A stretch of DNA of 64,000 nt, from NCBI GenBank assembly GCA_031270325.1, contig JAISXW010000009.1, forward strand, positions 1-64,000. Reading direction: 5' to 3'. This DNA is from Streptococcaceae bacterium (GTDB taxonomy: Bacteria; Bacillota; Bacilli; Lactobacillales; Streptococcaceae). Below are positions 21,823 to 30,916 of the stretch, one piece after another. Each line of letters starts with the position of its first letter. Positions within the stretch are counted from its first letter, which is position 1. The translations under genes and the position numbers were made by a program. The notes under the pieces are model-generated. The model was not told where the DNA came from and ran no database searches. It was given only the letters and a program-made list of their open reading frames with translations.

Positions 21823-22020
21823 GCACTCAGTCTAATTTTTTTTTGCACTGAGTGTCAAATTTTTTTACACTGAGTCTAAAATTTTTTTTGCACTGAGTCT
21901 AAAATTTTTTTGCACTGAGTCTGAAATTTTTTTCAACTGAGTCTAAAATTTTTTTGCACTGAGTGTCAAATTTTTTCGCACTGAGTCTAAAATTTTTTTA
22001 CACTGAGTGCCAAATTTCTT
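21823..22020. repeat. Repeat array G1: about 9 units of 21-23 bp
   Basis: Units contain the short palindromes CACTGAGTG or AGACTGAGTCT-like cores separated by A/T runs (AAAATTTTTTT). It fills the gap between the convergent atpC and MFS genes. The same family reappears at 49816-50285. Confidence 0.95.
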
Positions 22021-22048
22021 GAGCCACATTGACCTTAATCGAGAGCAT

Positions 22049-22081
22049 ATCGTAGAACTATTTTCAAACAGTTCTGCGATA
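22049..22081 (-). terminator. Hairpin spanning the MFS gene stop codon
   Basis: On the minus strand TATCGCAGAACT pairs with AGTTCTACGATA around a loop holding the TGA stop (22064-22066). No T-run follows, so whether it terminates is uncertain. Confidence 0.45.
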
Positions 22082-23218
22082 CATATCCCTTTTACTGCTG
22101 CCATAGATCTTCCCTAATAGGATGATTAAAGATAATATGCTATAAAAAACAAGTACAAATTGATAGCCGCCTACTTTTAATAGCGCACCAGAAATTAGCA
22201 CACCAAATCCACCAAATAGCGCAGATAGGGTATCAAAAATCCCTTGCCAACCGAGTTTCTCTTTGGGTAGTTTTGACATTTCCATTGTGGCACTTATGTT
22301 AATTGAAGACCAAGCTAAGCCAATCACAAAAAGATTGATACCCCCGTAAACCAAACTCTCTGTAATAAAGCAACAGAGTTCAGTGACAATCACAAAGAAA
22401 AAAGTGACTGAAATGAGTTTCGCACCTATTTTTTCATAAAACCAACTGACTAAGGGAGAAAACAAATACATCCCAATCATGTGTAGCGACATCATCATTC
22501 CTATTATTTCAAGACTAGCGCCATTTTTGGATAAATATAAAGGAATGATCGTCATTGTTCCAGTCATGATAAATTGGATAAAAGCATGCGAAAGACCACT
22601 AAAAAAGTAATCAAGACTTATCTTCTCTAATTTGTTTTTGATCACATTTTTGTTGGTCGAAACATTATCTGTACGATCCTCTACGAAATAAAAAGATAGT
22701 GTCCCTAAAATCGTCAATAACAGAACGATCAAATAGGTTGACGTAAATTGATTAAGAGCAGCAAATTTCATCCCAACAATACTCGGACCGATGATTGAGC
22801 CAATGGCACTTACCAACATATATCTGGCAAGGAGTTTTGATGAACCACTTTTGGTCTCTTCTGTTAAAAAAAAGCGCGTCTGCATTAAGCCGGCAGCTCC
22901 CACCCCACTCAATAAAACAGCAATAACCATCACAAAACTACTATTGATGATTGATGCCAATAGGATCAGCAAGGTGCTGATGGTATTCAAGATACAACTC
23001 AGCCATATCGCGCGCTTTCTACCTATTTTTATCGCCAACATATTTAAAGGTTTTGTAAAAAGACTTGTCGAGAAAAATGCAAGCGAGCGAATCACTGTCG
23101 CCATGACATCTGATGTTGTGATACTTTGTATCAGTATCAAACCAGTTGATAAATTGATACTTCCCGCCATCGAACGAAATAATGTGCTTAGAAAAAATAA
23201 TTTATTGTGTTTAGTCAT
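22064..23218 (-). CDS. Major facilitator superfamily transporter
   Basis: A 384-residue protein with about eleven to twelve hydrophobic helices and the MFS loop motif PLNMLAIKIGRKRAIWLS between helices 2 and 3 (G-x-x-x-G-R-K-R form). Substrate unknown; drug or metabolite efflux is the usual guess for this type. The start ATG at 23218 overlaps the end of the YfhO-family gene by 8 bases (ATGACTAA), so it is translated by coupling. The frame is open further upstream, but only inside that gene. Codon and base use is more A/T-rich than in the upstream gene, which may hint at separate origin. Confidence 0.85.
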   Translation of the reverse strand: MTKHNKLFFLSTLFRSMAGSINLSTGLILIQSITTSDVMATVIRSLAFFSTSLFTKPLNMLAIKIGRKRAIWLSCILNTISTLLILLASIINSSFVMVIAVLLSGVGAAGLMQTRFFLTEETKSGSSKLLARYMLVSAIGSIIGPSIVGMKFAALNQFTSTYLIVLLLTILGTLSFYFVEDRTDNVSTNKNVIKNKLEKISLDYFFSGLSHAFIQFIMTGTMTIIPLYLSKNGASLEIIGMMMSLHMIGMYLFSPLVSWFYEKIGAKLISVTFFFVIVTELCCFITESLVYGGINLFVIGLAWSSINISATMEMSKLPKEKLGWQGIFDTLSALFGGFGVLISGALLKVGGYQFVLVFYSILSLIILLGKIYGSSKRDMYRRTV

Positions 23219-25802
23219 CTTGATTCTTTCTTGAATGTTTCGGCTTGTGTCTGGTGGCATAGCGATCATAGCTGCTAAAGAGGAGAAGGGCTATCAGCAA
23301 ACAGAGACTGCCGGCTTTCAGGCCTTGGGGTAGGAAGGTGAGCTGGACAGTGTGGCTGCCTTTCTTGAGGGGGATGGTCATAAAGCCTGTCTGGGCTTGT
23401 TTGATGGCGACTGGCTGACCGTCAACTTTGGCTGACCAGCCCTTATCATAGGGAATGGTCAAAAACAGATCGCCTTTTGTTCGCGCCGTGACAGTTGCTT
23501 GCAGCCCGTTTTTAATGGCTTGGGCGCTGACGGGGTTTTCTTTGAGCTTGTGGATGGCTGCTGTGTAGGCTTTGGTATCCAATGACCAAAATTCTGTTGT
23601 GTCGAAGGTAACATAGCGGTTTTCTGGAAAGGCGAGGGTGACGGTGACAGGAGTTGCCTGTTCAAAGTAGCCGAGGTTAATCAGCGCACCGGTATCGTTG
23701 GTGTGGAGATAAGTTGTCCGACCGTTGAGTGTCAGTTTGACGTACTCGGCATCGGTGTTTTGATAGCTGACATCAGCAAGCTTGAGATAGGCTTGACCAC
23801 CTGCAGGTGCGGTTGCCGTATAGCTGAGACTAATCTCATCCGCTCCTTTTTTGGTCAGGGTCACTCGACTAGCGTTGCCTGTGATTGTGCCGTTGACTGT
23901 TTCTTGGTCAATGTAAAACTGTTTAAAGAAAGTTGATGTCATACCTGTGAGTTGATTGACAAAACGGGTTTGATTGTCAAGGATGGCTTTGTCGGTTAGC
24001 TTGATGTCAGTATAGCCATTTTCGACAAAGATAGCTGGCGGTAGGGCATAGCTGTTTTGAGTAAGCGTAGGAATCGCCACATTAGATGGGATAAAGCCGT
24101 ATTTATCAGGCTCGCTGCTGTTGAGGTTATAGCGGATACCAAAAATAGCATCCATCAAAATCGTGTTGAGCGGATAGCGGAGGTTGAGGTTGGTGCCGGT
24201 CGACTGAAAACCTAATAGATTGAGGGTCGAGGAAGACTTGCGGTTGCGAACGGAAGAGAATTGACCGAGGGACTTGTAGCCGTATTTCATGCCGTCATTG
24301 GCAGTATCCGGTTCTGTCTCGTCCATGCGGTAAAAGTCGCGATCTTTTGAAATGGCTTGGGCTGCAGGTGCTATCTTTTTGACATTGTCTTCATAAGAAT
24401 AACGTGAGGCGTAATGCCACTCATCCGCAATCCCCGCTAGCTGATAATAGGCATTGATACTCAGCTCTGAAATCAGGAAAATGGCGATAAAGACTTGAAA
24501 TTGCTTGAAGGACAACCATCGCTTACGCTGGCTGACGAATAGAATTAGGTAGGCAATCGCAAATAAGGCGGTCAAGGAGAAGTTGAGAAACTTGAGATAG
24601 CTGTAATGCTGACTCAAAGCGGTTGCCGCAAAGCCTGTCGTCAAGACAAAGAAGTAGATGAGCAGCCAACGCAAACGGATCTCAGTCAGGCGGGTCAGGG
24701 TTTCTGCCGCCATGATCAGTATCAGAAGGCTAAAGACAAAGCTATACCGATGGAGGAACATATTGGGTGTGTGCATACCTTGCCAGAAAAGGTCAAGTGG
24801 TCGCAGGTAAAAAGAGGCAATGATGAAAGCCAAGAGCGCCCCAAAGGCAAGCTTGCTCCGCAGACGAATTGAGTTGAGACTGAAAAAGAGACAGGCCAGT
24901 AGTAGTGTCACGAGTCCGATATAGATTGTTGGCACAGCACCGTACTGGGTCGTGTCATAGGTTGCAACAAAGTTCTTGGCTAAGAGGTCATAGTACCAGA
25001 CCTTGTCGGAGATGAGCGAGGTGACTTTGGTAAAGGCTTCGCCGTTAGTCTTGAGGTCTAAGTACATGGGTAAGATCATGACCAGACTCGCCAGCCCTGA
25101 TAAAAGCGAGGTCACGACAAAGTCAAGGACCTTTCTAAAAGTCCAGCCGACAAGGGTTAAGCGGGCTAAGCAATAGGCAGTTAGGAAAATCGCCATCATA
25201 AAGCCAAAGTAGTAATTTTGAATGAATAAAAGCGTTAGGCTGATAAAATAAAGGCGGCGTTTCCCTTGATCCATCAGCTGATGGAGACCGCAGACAATCA
25301 AAGGAATCCAGATAAAGACATCTAGCCACATGATGATTTCAGATTGATTGACTAGGAAACTCATCAGGGCATAGGCGCAAGATAAGCTTAGCACTAAACC
25401 CTCTGAAAGTGAGCGGTACATCTGTTTAAAGGCGACAAAAGCCGAGAGACCAATCAAGCCAAACTTGAGCAAGGTCAGGAGATAAAGGCAGTCAGGCATA
25501 CTGGCGGCATCAAAAAAATAAGTGAGCGGCATCAGCAAGCTACCCAGATAATAGGATGAAAAGCTGAGGAAATTGAGCCCAAGTCCGCTGGTAAAGGTAT
25601 AAAAGAAACCAGAACCAGTGTGCAAGATAGTAGAAAAAAGGGCATGAAAGGCGACATACTGGTGATAGGCATCGCCAGCTAGGACGGTTTTAGGACCACC
25701 CCAATAGATGTCATGTAAGGCCAAACAGATTGCCATGACTACCGCCGGTATGAAAAAGCTAAGGATAATCGGAAGTTTAATCTTTTGAATGAATGCTAAC
25801 AT
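23211..25802 (-). CDS. YfhO-family membrane protein (GT-C type glycosyltransferase-like)
   Basis: An 863-residue protein with about 12-13 membrane helices in the first 500 residues, a large extracytoplasmic domain and one final helix (LCLLIALLLFSSY) before a basic tail. The first exposed loop carries LAGDAYHQYVAFHALF, with the acidic GD found in GT-C enzymes. Members such as B. subtilis YfhO modify lipoteichoic acid with sugars, so a cell-envelope glycosylation role is likely. ATG 25802 is chosen: an extended -10 box (TGG-TACAAT, 25817-25809 on the minus strand) lies six bases upstream and no ribosome site is seen, so the mRNA may be leaderless. An alternative ATG at 25844 is possible. Confidence 0.8.
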   Translation of the reverse strand: MLAFIQKIKLPIILSFFIPAVVMAICLALHDIYWGGPKTVLAGDAYHQYVAFHALFSTILHTGSGFFYTFTSGLGLNFLSFSSYYLGSLLMPLTYFFDAASMPDCLYLLTLLKFGLIGLSAFVAFKQMYRSLSEGLVLSLSCAYALMSFLVNQSEIIMWLDVFIWIPLIVCGLHQLMDQGKRRLYFISLTLLFIQNYYFGFMMAIFLTAYCLARLTLVGWTFRKVLDFVVTSLLSGLASLVMILPMYLDLKTNGEAFTKVTSLISDKVWYYDLLAKNFVATYDTTQYGAVPTIYIGLVTLLLACLFFSLNSIRLRSKLAFGALLAFIIASFYLRPLDLFWQGMHTPNMFLHRYSFVFSLLILIMAAETLTRLTEIRLRWLLIYFFVLTTGFAATALSQHYSYLKFLNFSLTALFAIAYLILFVSQRKRWLSFKQFQVFIAIFLISELSINAYYQLAGIADEWHYASRYSYEDNVKKIAPAAQAISKDRDFYRMDETEPDTANDGMKYGYKSLGQFSSVRNRKSSSTLNLLGFQSTGTNLNLRYPLNTILMDAIFGIRYNLNSSEPDKYGFIPSNVAIPTLTQNSYALPPAIFVENGYTDIKLTDKAILDNQTRFVNQLTGMTSTFFKQFYIDQETVNGTITGNASRVTLTKKGADEISLSYTATAPAGGQAYLKLADVSYQNTDAEYVKLTLNGRTTYLHTNDTGALINLGYFEQATPVTVTLAFPENRYVTFDTTEFWSLDTKAYTAAIHKLKENPVSAQAIKNGLQATVTARTKGDLFLTIPYDKGWSAKVDGQPVAIKQAQTGFMTIPLKKGSHTVQLTFLPQGLKAGSLCLLIALLLFSSYDRYATRHKPKHSRKNQDD

Positions 25803-25890
25803 AGGTTTATTGTACCATCTTTTTAAAGACTGGTGGGAGAGCATTGCAAGTGTGCCGAGCCTTGCCTTTGGGTAAGGGGACATAAAAAAA

Positions 25891-26096
25891 CTCTAGGAGC
25901 TAGCGCTAAAATCTCTAGGAGCTAGCGCCAAAAACGCTAGGAGCTAGCGCTAAAATCGCTAAGGGCTAGCGCCAAAATCTCTAGGAGCTAGCGTTAAAAA
26001 CGCTAGGCGCTAGCGTTAAAAACGCTAGGAGCTAGCGCCAAAAACTCTAAGGGCTAGCGATAAAATTTCTAGGAGCTAGCGCCAAAAACGCTAACA
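25891..26096. repeat. Repeat array B: about 9-10 units of 22 bp
   Basis: Each unit contains CGCTAG-gag-CTAGCG or a close variant, followed by CAAAA or TAAAA. Starts of successive units at 25893, 25915, 25937 and 25959 show an exact 22-bp period. It lies between two divergent genes that both look leaderless. Confidence 0.95.
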
Positions 26097-26140
26097 CTAG
26101 GCTGAGATTTGGCTTGACAGTTAGCTGGAAAAGTGTGGCT

Positions 26141-26277
26141 TTGTTTCCTCGGCAAAACCAGCCTCGTCACAGTTTTAACTTTATTTTGTTTCCTCGGCAA
26201 CCCGGCCTCGTCACAGTTTTAACCTTATTTTGTTTCCTCGGCAAACCCGGTCTTGTCACAGTTTTAACCTTATTTTT
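26141..26277. repeat. Repeat array I: three units of 44-45 bp
   Basis: Near-identical units start at CCTCGGC (26147, 26192, 26236) and contain GCCTCGTCACAGTTTTAAC. The unit is about twice the 22-bp period of the neighbouring array. A 63-codon open frame over it (26114-26305) has no ribosome site and is not called. Confidence 0.9.
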
Positions 26278-26360
26278 GGCGGCGTGGCGCATACCTTTAT
26301 CGTGATACGTTGTTTGCTTGCCTTGTTATTTGTCATCATTTTTGATAAAATGACCCTAAC

Positions 26361-26603
26361 ATGAGAAAACTACAACCGACATCCAATCAAGCAACCAGTA
26401 AAGCTGCAGTCGCAGGTCTTATTTTAGCAATCATTCCAGTGACGGCCCTCTTAGGACTGATTTTTAGTCTGACGGCTTTTGAGCATATTGAGGCGCAGGA
26501 CCTAAAAGGCCTTCGGCTAGCCAAGCTCGGAACACTTATTTCGATTCTTTGGCTGCTTGTCTTTATCATCACTTTATTCTTCCTCTTTAGATACTTTGCA
26601 TAA
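26361..26603 (+). CDS. Small membrane protein, DUF4190-like
   Basis: An 80-residue protein with two hydrophobic helices (about residues 14-37 and 52-77) and a polar, Gln/Thr-rich N-terminus, the layout of DUF4190 proteins. Function unknown. The extended -10 box TGA-TAAAAT (26343-26351) ends nine bases before the ATG and no ribosome site is visible, so the transcript is probably leaderless. A hairpin at 26630 follows the gene. Confidence 0.7.
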   Translation: MRKLQPTSNQATSKAAVAGLILAIIPVTALLGLIFSLTAFEHIEAQDLKGLRLAKLGTLISILWLLVFIITLFFLFRYFA

Positions 26604-26629
26604 GCAAGGTACTTAAAAGTTTAGCTTGC

Positions 26630-26657
26630 AAAATGATTGGCTTATACCAATCATTTT
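26630..26657 (+). terminator. Hairpin terminator overlapping the mupG promoter
   Basis: AAAATGATTGG-cttata-CCAATCATTTT is a perfect 11-bp stem. Only a short T-rich tail follows. The -35-like box of the next promoter (TTGGCT, 26637-26642) lies inside it. Confidence 0.7.
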
Positions 26658-26685
26658 GTTATAATAAGATAGTAAAACGTTTTCA
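26637..26685 (+). promoter_or_regulatory. mupG-like gene promoter with cre-like site
   Basis: TTGGCT (26637-26642) and TATAAT (26660-26665) are 17 bases apart. GTAAAACGTTTTCA (26672-26685) matches the catabolite response element TGWNANCGNTNWCA except at the first two bases and lies just after the -10 box, where CcpA would repress. Confidence 0.6.
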
Positions 26686-26755
26686 TCTGTGGCAAGCCGA
26701 TCAGATGGCTAAATTTTAATAGAGAATGGCGCTTGACGCCTGTGGAGGTATGATA

Positions 26756-27850
26756 ATGGGAAAAATGGGTATTTCGATTTATCCAGAACGCAGTACATTC
26801 GATAAGGATAAGGCTTACTTGGACTTGGCACACCAATACGGCTTTAAACGTGTCTTTACCAGTTTGCTTGAAATCAACGGTGAGAAAGATGAAGTGATTG
26901 CCGGCTTTAAAAAGCCGATTGCTTATGCCAACTCACTCGGTATGGAAGTGATGGTCGATATTAACCCCGGCCTCTTTGAACAGCTCGGTGTTTCTTATGA
27001 TGACCTGTCCTTTTTCGATGAGATGGGCGCTGATGGCGTCCGCCTAGACCTCGGCTTTACTGGCGCAGAAGAAGCCAAGATGACCCGTAATCCTTATGGT
27101 CTCAAGATTGAAATCAACATGAGTCAAGGGACGAATTATGTCGATAACATCATGAGTTATTCGCCAAATCCTGATCAACTATTGGGCAGTCATAACTTCT
27201 ATCCTATGCGCTACTCTGGTCTTGCCCTCGATCATTTTATCGCTTGCACCAAGAAATTTAACAAATATAACTTGAACACGATGGCCTTTGTCAATTCACA
27301 CGATGCCACATTTGGCCCGTGGCCTTTCAATGACGGGCTAGTCAGTTTAGAGGCGCATCGGGATTTGAGCATTGCCACACAGGTCAAACATCTGAAGTTA
27401 TTGGGCGGGATTAACGACATCACGATTGCCAATGCTTATGCTAGCGAAGCAGAACTCAAGGCGATGAGCGAGGCCTTCTTAGCTGCTGAACCTGCTTTGA
27501 AAATCGTGCCAAGCGAGGCGATCACAGCTAATGAGCGCATCGTTTTATTTGAGAGCGAACATAGCTACCGTGGCGACCGCAGCGAGTATATTCTCCGTTC
27601 AACGATGACACGTGTTTGGCACAAGGATAAAGCCTTCCCAGCGCACGACACCAGGGATATCAAACGTGGCGATATTTTGATTGGCAATGTTGACTTCGGT
27701 CAATACAAGGGCGAGACACAAATTGCTCTCAAAGATATGACCAATCAAGGTCAAATCAATGTCGTCGGGCGTATCTCTGATGACGAGTTATTCTTATTAG
27801 ACTATATCAAACCGTGGAGTGGCTTTACATTTGAAGAAGTCGTGCAGTAA
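26756..27850 (+). CDS. MupG-family (DUF871) protein, putative 6-phospho-N-acetylmuramidase
   Basis: A 364-residue protein with an N-terminal TIM-barrel-like domain (GISIYPERSTFDKDKAYLDLA, broken here; MVDINPGLF; GADGVRLDLGFTG; LKIEINMSQGT; HNFYPMRYSGL) and a C-terminal cyclophilin-like domain (about residues 250-360). This architecture is that of MupG, which in S. aureus splits 6-phospho-MurNAc-GlcNAc during cell-wall recycling. Start at ATG 26756, seven bases after GGAGGT; the ATG at 26750 is too close to it. A cre-like site suggests carbon-source control. No murQ or PTS gene lies nearby, so the substrate is an inference. Confidence 0.8.
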   Translation: MGKMGISIYPERSTFDKDKAYLDLAHQYGFKRVFTSLLEINGEKDEVIAGFKKPIAYANSLGMEVMVDINPGLFEQLGVSYDDLSFFDEMGADGVRLDLGFTGAEEAKMTRNPYGLKIEINMSQGTNYVDNIMSYSPNPDQLLGSHNFYPMRYSGLALDHFIACTKKFNKYNLNTMAFVNSHDATFGPWPFNDGLVSLEAHRDLSIATQVKHLKLLGGINDITIANAYASEAELKAMSEAFLAAEPALKIVPSEAITANERIVLFESEHSYRGDRSEYILRSTMTRVWHKDKAFPAHDTRDIKRGDILIGNVDFGQYKGETQIALKDMTNQGQINVVGRISDDELFLLDYIKPWSGFTFEEVVQ

Positions 27851-27869
27851 AGTTGCTACTTTGGCGCAT

Positions 27870-27895
27870 AAAACCCTAAGGGGTTTTATTTTTTT
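27870..27895 (+). terminator. Terminator after the mupG-like gene
   Basis: AAAACCC-taag-GGGTTTT hairpin followed by a long T-run. Confidence 0.88.
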
Positions 27896-27977
27896 ATGAC
27901 GGTTATAAGTTTTAATAAAGTGGCTTGCACATGGCTTATGATAAAATAAAAGAATATCAGATTTAGGAGATGTATGG

Positions 27978-28829
27978 ATGAAAAAATATCAAAGCGTTGT
28001 ATTATCAATCTTGGCAGCGAGTGCTGTACTGGTCTTAGCGGCTTGTGGCAATTCCTCAAAAGAGGCGACAGGAAAGCACGTTACAACGATTACTGTGGCA
28101 ACAGATGCGGATACGAAACCTTTTACTTATTCTGAAAACGGCAAGATAACAGGTTACGATGTCGAAGTTGCGCGTGCGGTCTTTAAAGAATTGCCTGAGT
28201 ACAAATTAGAGGTCAAAGTTACTGATTTTGATAGCGTGGTGGCAGGTGTTGACTCAGGACGTTATCAATTTGCAGCTAACGATGTGGCTTGGCATGCGGA
28301 ACGTGAGGAAAAATATTACTTCTCCGCACCGCTTTCTAAGTCTAACAATGCGGTCGCAGTCAAGTCAAAATTACAAGTTAAAACCTTGAGCGACTTGGCA
28401 GGCAAGTCAACAGAAGTCTTACCCTCTGCCAATTTTACAACGACTTTGAAAGAACATAATGATGCCCATCCCGATCAAGCAGTCAAGCTGAATTATGTAG
28501 ATGGGAATTATCCGACTGCTAGTCGGCTAGCTGATGTTGATTCAGGGAAGATAGACTTCCTACTCTATGATGCGATTTCGCTCAAAACATTGTTCAAGGA
28601 TAAGGGACTGACAGACTTAAAGGTTGAACCGATTGACGCTCAGTCGACAGATTCGCACGCCGGCTTAGAGTACTTCATATTTACCAAAGATGCACAGGGT
28701 AAGGAATTGCAAGGTAAAGTGAACAAAGTCTTGAAAAAACTGCAAGCAAATGGTACACTCAAGAAGTTATCAGAAACTTATTTCGGTGGAAATTTTGTGC
28801 CATCAGCTGATGCTTATCAATCTAATTGA
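27978..28829 (+). CDS. Amino acid ABC transporter substrate-binding lipoprotein
   Basis: A 283-residue solute-binding protein with a lipoprotein signal ending VLAACGN (lipobox, Cys about residue 23) and the SBP_bac_3 fold (ITVATDADTKPFTYSENGK, GYDVEVARAVFKEL, LSKSNNAVAVK). It captures polar amino acids outside the membrane. Linkage to trxB hints at cystine or another sulphur amino acid, but that is inference. TTAGGAG precedes the start. An extended -10-like TGA-TAAAAT lies upstream near 27940. A 12-bp stem follows the stop codon. Confidence 0.9.
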   Translation: MKKYQSVVLSILAASAVLVLAACGNSSKEATGKHVTTITVATDADTKPFTYSENGKITGYDVEVARAVFKELPEYKLEVKVTDFDSVVAGVDSGRYQFAANDVAWHAEREEKYYFSAPLSKSNNAVAVKSKLQVKTLSDLAGKSTEVLPSANFTTTLKEHNDAHPDQAVKLNYVDGNYPTASRLADVDSGKIDFLLYDAISLKTLFKDKGLTDLKVEPIDAQSTDSHAGLEYFIFTKDAQGKELQGKVNKVLKKLQANGTLKKLSETYFGGNFVPSADAYQSN

Positions 28830-28832
28830 CAT

Positions 28833-28864
28833 AAACATCCAGATTTGAAGAGATTTGGATGTTT
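28833..28864 (+). other. Intra-operon hairpin between binding-protein and permease genes
   Basis: AAACATCCAGAT pairs with ATTTGGATGTTT (12 pairs, one G:U) with no T-run. Such stems commonly protect the upstream message or partly stop transcription so that binding protein exceeds permease. Confidence 0.65.
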
Positions 28865-28914
28865 AAATTGTTAGCAGGAAAAGTTAGCGAATCAGAAGAT
28901 AGAAAGGTTGGGTC

Positions 28915-29808
28915 ATGAAAAAGACAACAAAAATAGCCTTAAGCATCTTGGCGGTTATTGTGCTGGCGCTTATCATTATCAGTGTGACGGTTAAGGGACA
29001 CTATACCTTTACAGCGTTCTGGGGGATGTTTTTTGATAAGATTTTTAATTGGGCTGCCTTTATCAGCGCCTTCAAGCCAATTATTAGTCGGGTGCCAACG
29101 TCATTTATCATTACACTGGTTGCCATGGCGATTGGTCTGGTTTTAGGCTTGTTTTTAGCCTTGGTTAAAATCAATCAACTCCCTGTTTTGAATCAGCTCA
29201 GAGCGCTTTTTGTGAGTTTCATCCGCGGGACACCGATTTATGTCCAACTTTTATTGACTTATACAGGGATTCCCTTGATTCTCAAAGCCATCAATCTGAA
29301 CTATGGTACGACTTATAATATCAATGCGATTTCGCCCATGTTCTTTGTCATTTTGACCTTTGCCTTCAATGAAGCTGCCTATAATTCGGAGACGATTCGT
29401 GCGGCGATTGAGTCTGTTGATGTTGGACAGATTGAAGCGGCAAAATCATTAGGGATGACCCAAGTGCAAGTCTTTAAACGCGTGATTTTGCCAGAGGCCG
29501 CAACAGTTGCTGTCGCACCTCTCGGCAATGCACTGATGGGCTTGCTCAAAGGGACCTCTCTAGCTTTTGTGGCAGGTGTGATTGAGATGACAGCTGAGGC
29601 AAAAATCATCGGCGGCTCTAGTTTCCGTGTCTTTGAAAGTTATTTGGCTGTTGCGCTGGTTTATTGGGCGATTAACCTTGTCTTTGAAAACTTAATCAGG
29701 CTGTTGGAGAGAAAGTTACAAATCACGCCCAAGCAAAAGAAGAAGAGCGGCTTAATCCAGACAGGCAATCCTTTTGATCACGGTTATAGCACAGGAGAAC
29801 AGTCATGA
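28915..29808 (+). CDS. Amino acid ABC transporter permease
   Basis: A 297-residue permease of the HisM type: an extra N-terminal helix (residues 7-25), then about five helices with the EAA loop SLGMTQVQVFKRVILPEAATVAVAPLGN, quoted in two family parts. The sequence FIRGTPIYVQLLL is typical of the family. It forms the pore with the ATPase whose start overlaps its stop (ATGA at 29805-29808). RBS AGAAAGG precedes ATG 28915. Confidence 0.92.
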   Translation: MKKTTKIALSILAVIVLALIIISVTVKGHYTFTAFWGMFFDKIFNWAAFISAFKPIISRVPTSFIITLVAMAIGLVLGLFLALVKINQLPVLNQLRALFVSFIRGTPIYVQLLLTYTGIPLILKAINLNYGTTYNINAISPMFFVILTFAFNEAAYNSETIRAAIESVDVGQIEAAKSLGMTQVQVFKRVILPEAATVAVAPLGNALMGLLKGTSLAFVAGVIEMTAEAKIIGGSSFRVFESYLAVALVYWAINLVFENLIRLLERKLQITPKQKKKSGLIQTGNPFDHGYSTGEQS

Positions 29809-30566
29809 CCATCAAACTTTCAAATCTATCCAAAAAATTTGGTGAGACAGTTGTTTTGGATAATATTTCCTTAACGATTGAGCCAAACGATGTGATTGCC
29901 TTGATCGGTGCTTCCGGTGCTGGCAAATCAACTTTTTTACGTGCAATCAATTACTTAGAAACAGCAGATTCTGGTCTGATTGAGCTAGATGGTTTAAAGG
30001 TCGATTATGCTCACATTAGCCAACAAGAGATTTTAGCACTCCGGCGCAAAACAGCGATGGTCTTTCAGCAGTTCAACCTCTTTGAACGGCGTACAGCATT
30101 GGAAAATGTGATGGAGGGCTTAATCCAAGTCAAGAAAATACCTAAACCTCAAGCGGCTGAGCTTGCCGCACAAGCGTTGACTGATGTCGGCTTGTCAGAT
30201 CGGATGACTTATTATCCCAAATTTTTATCAGGTGGCCAAAAGCAACGGGTTGGCCTTGCCAGAGCGCTTGCCATGCAGCCGGCATTATTGCTGTTAGACG
30301 AACCGACATCAGCATTAGATCCAGAGCTTGTCGGCGAAGTACAAGCCTCGATTATCCAAGCGGCAAAAGCTGGACAGACGATGATTATTGTCAGTCACGA
30401 GATGGATTTTGTCTACCACGTTGCCACAAAAGTTATTTTTCTAGAACAAGGTAAAATTATCGAATCGGGCAAACCAGAGGATGTCTTTTATGCCCCTAAA
30501 CATCCGAGGACCAAAGAATTCCTAGCCCGTCATACTAAAAATCTCGAGATAGGGAGTTTTCTATAA
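29805..30566 (+). CDS. Amino acid ABC transporter ATP-binding protein
   Basis: A 253-residue ATPase with Walker A GASGAGKST (about residues 36-44), Q-loop MVFQQFNLFERRTALENV, signature LSGGQKQRVGLARALAMQP, Walker [15 protein letters not shown] and switch His in VSHEMDF. All catalytic residues are present. It overlaps the permease by four bases and the DUF4059 gene by one base. Confidence 0.95.
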   Translation: MTIKLSNLSKKFGETVVLDNISLTIEPNDVIALIGASGAGKSTFLRAINYLETADSGLIELDGLKVDYAHISQQEILALRRKTAMVFQQFNLFERRTALENVMEGLIQVKKIPKPQAAELAAQALTDVGLSDRMTYYPKFLSGGQKQRVGLARALAMQPALLLLDEPTSALDPELVGEVQASIIQAAKAGQTMIIVSHEMDFVYHVATKVIFLEQGKIIESGKPEDVFYAPKHPRTKEFLARHTKNLEIGSFL

Positions 30567-30790
30567 TGCAAGCCATCTTATCGCTTTATTTTAAATCGCT
30601 GTTCATCGCAGCAGTTGTTGTCCTGATCATTAGTGGTATTTATTTTTTGGGATTGATTGCACGATATGCGGATCAACCTAAACACATCCGCCAAAATAGG
30701 TTCTTTGATCTTTTGTTGATGGACATTTTGACTATTCCTGTTTTAAGTTTTGCTGTTTTAGCAGTATTAATTATTTTAAAGGCTCGATAG
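30566..30790 (+). CDS. DUF4059 family small membrane protein
   Basis: A 74-residue protein with two hydrophobic helices (about residues 12-34 and 48-71) around a polar loop (ARYADQPKHIRQNRFFD). In streptococci this family sits between an amino-acid ABC operon and trxB, exactly as here, so it may assist the transporter, but no function is established. The start overlaps the ATPase stop. A hairpin after it (GGCT-c-GATAGC with GCTGTC-a-AGCC, 30781-30808) with a T-rich tail likely ends the operon. Confidence 0.82.
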   Translation: MQAILSLYFKSLFIAAVVVLIISGIYFLGLIARYADQPKHIRQNRFFDLLLMDILTIPVLSFAVLAVLIILKAR

Positions 30791-30814
30791 CAGATAAGCT
30801 GTCAAGCCTTATTT
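30781..30814 (+). terminator. Likely terminator after DUF4059 gene
   Basis: GGCTCGATAGC pairs with GCTGTCAAGCC (one G:U, one mismatch), followed by TTATTTT. Confidence 0.6.
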
Positions 30815-30837
30815 TAGAAAAAAAAGATAAATTCCGT

Positions 30838-30843
30838 TATAAT
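30838..30843 (+). promoter_or_regulatory. trxB promoter -10 box
   Basis: Consensus TATAAT at 30838-30843; the -35 region (TTAGAA near 30814) is weak. Confidence 0.6.
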
Positions 30844-30916
30844 AGGGTTATCTTTTAAATGACTTGGACAGGGCGTGAGGCCTTTTCCTGTTAAGAGTTA
30901 AAAAGCGAGGAATAGA

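Noticed and set aside
26114..26305. 63-codon plus-strand frame over array I
   Set aside because: Falls entirely on 44-45-bp repeats with no ribosome site.
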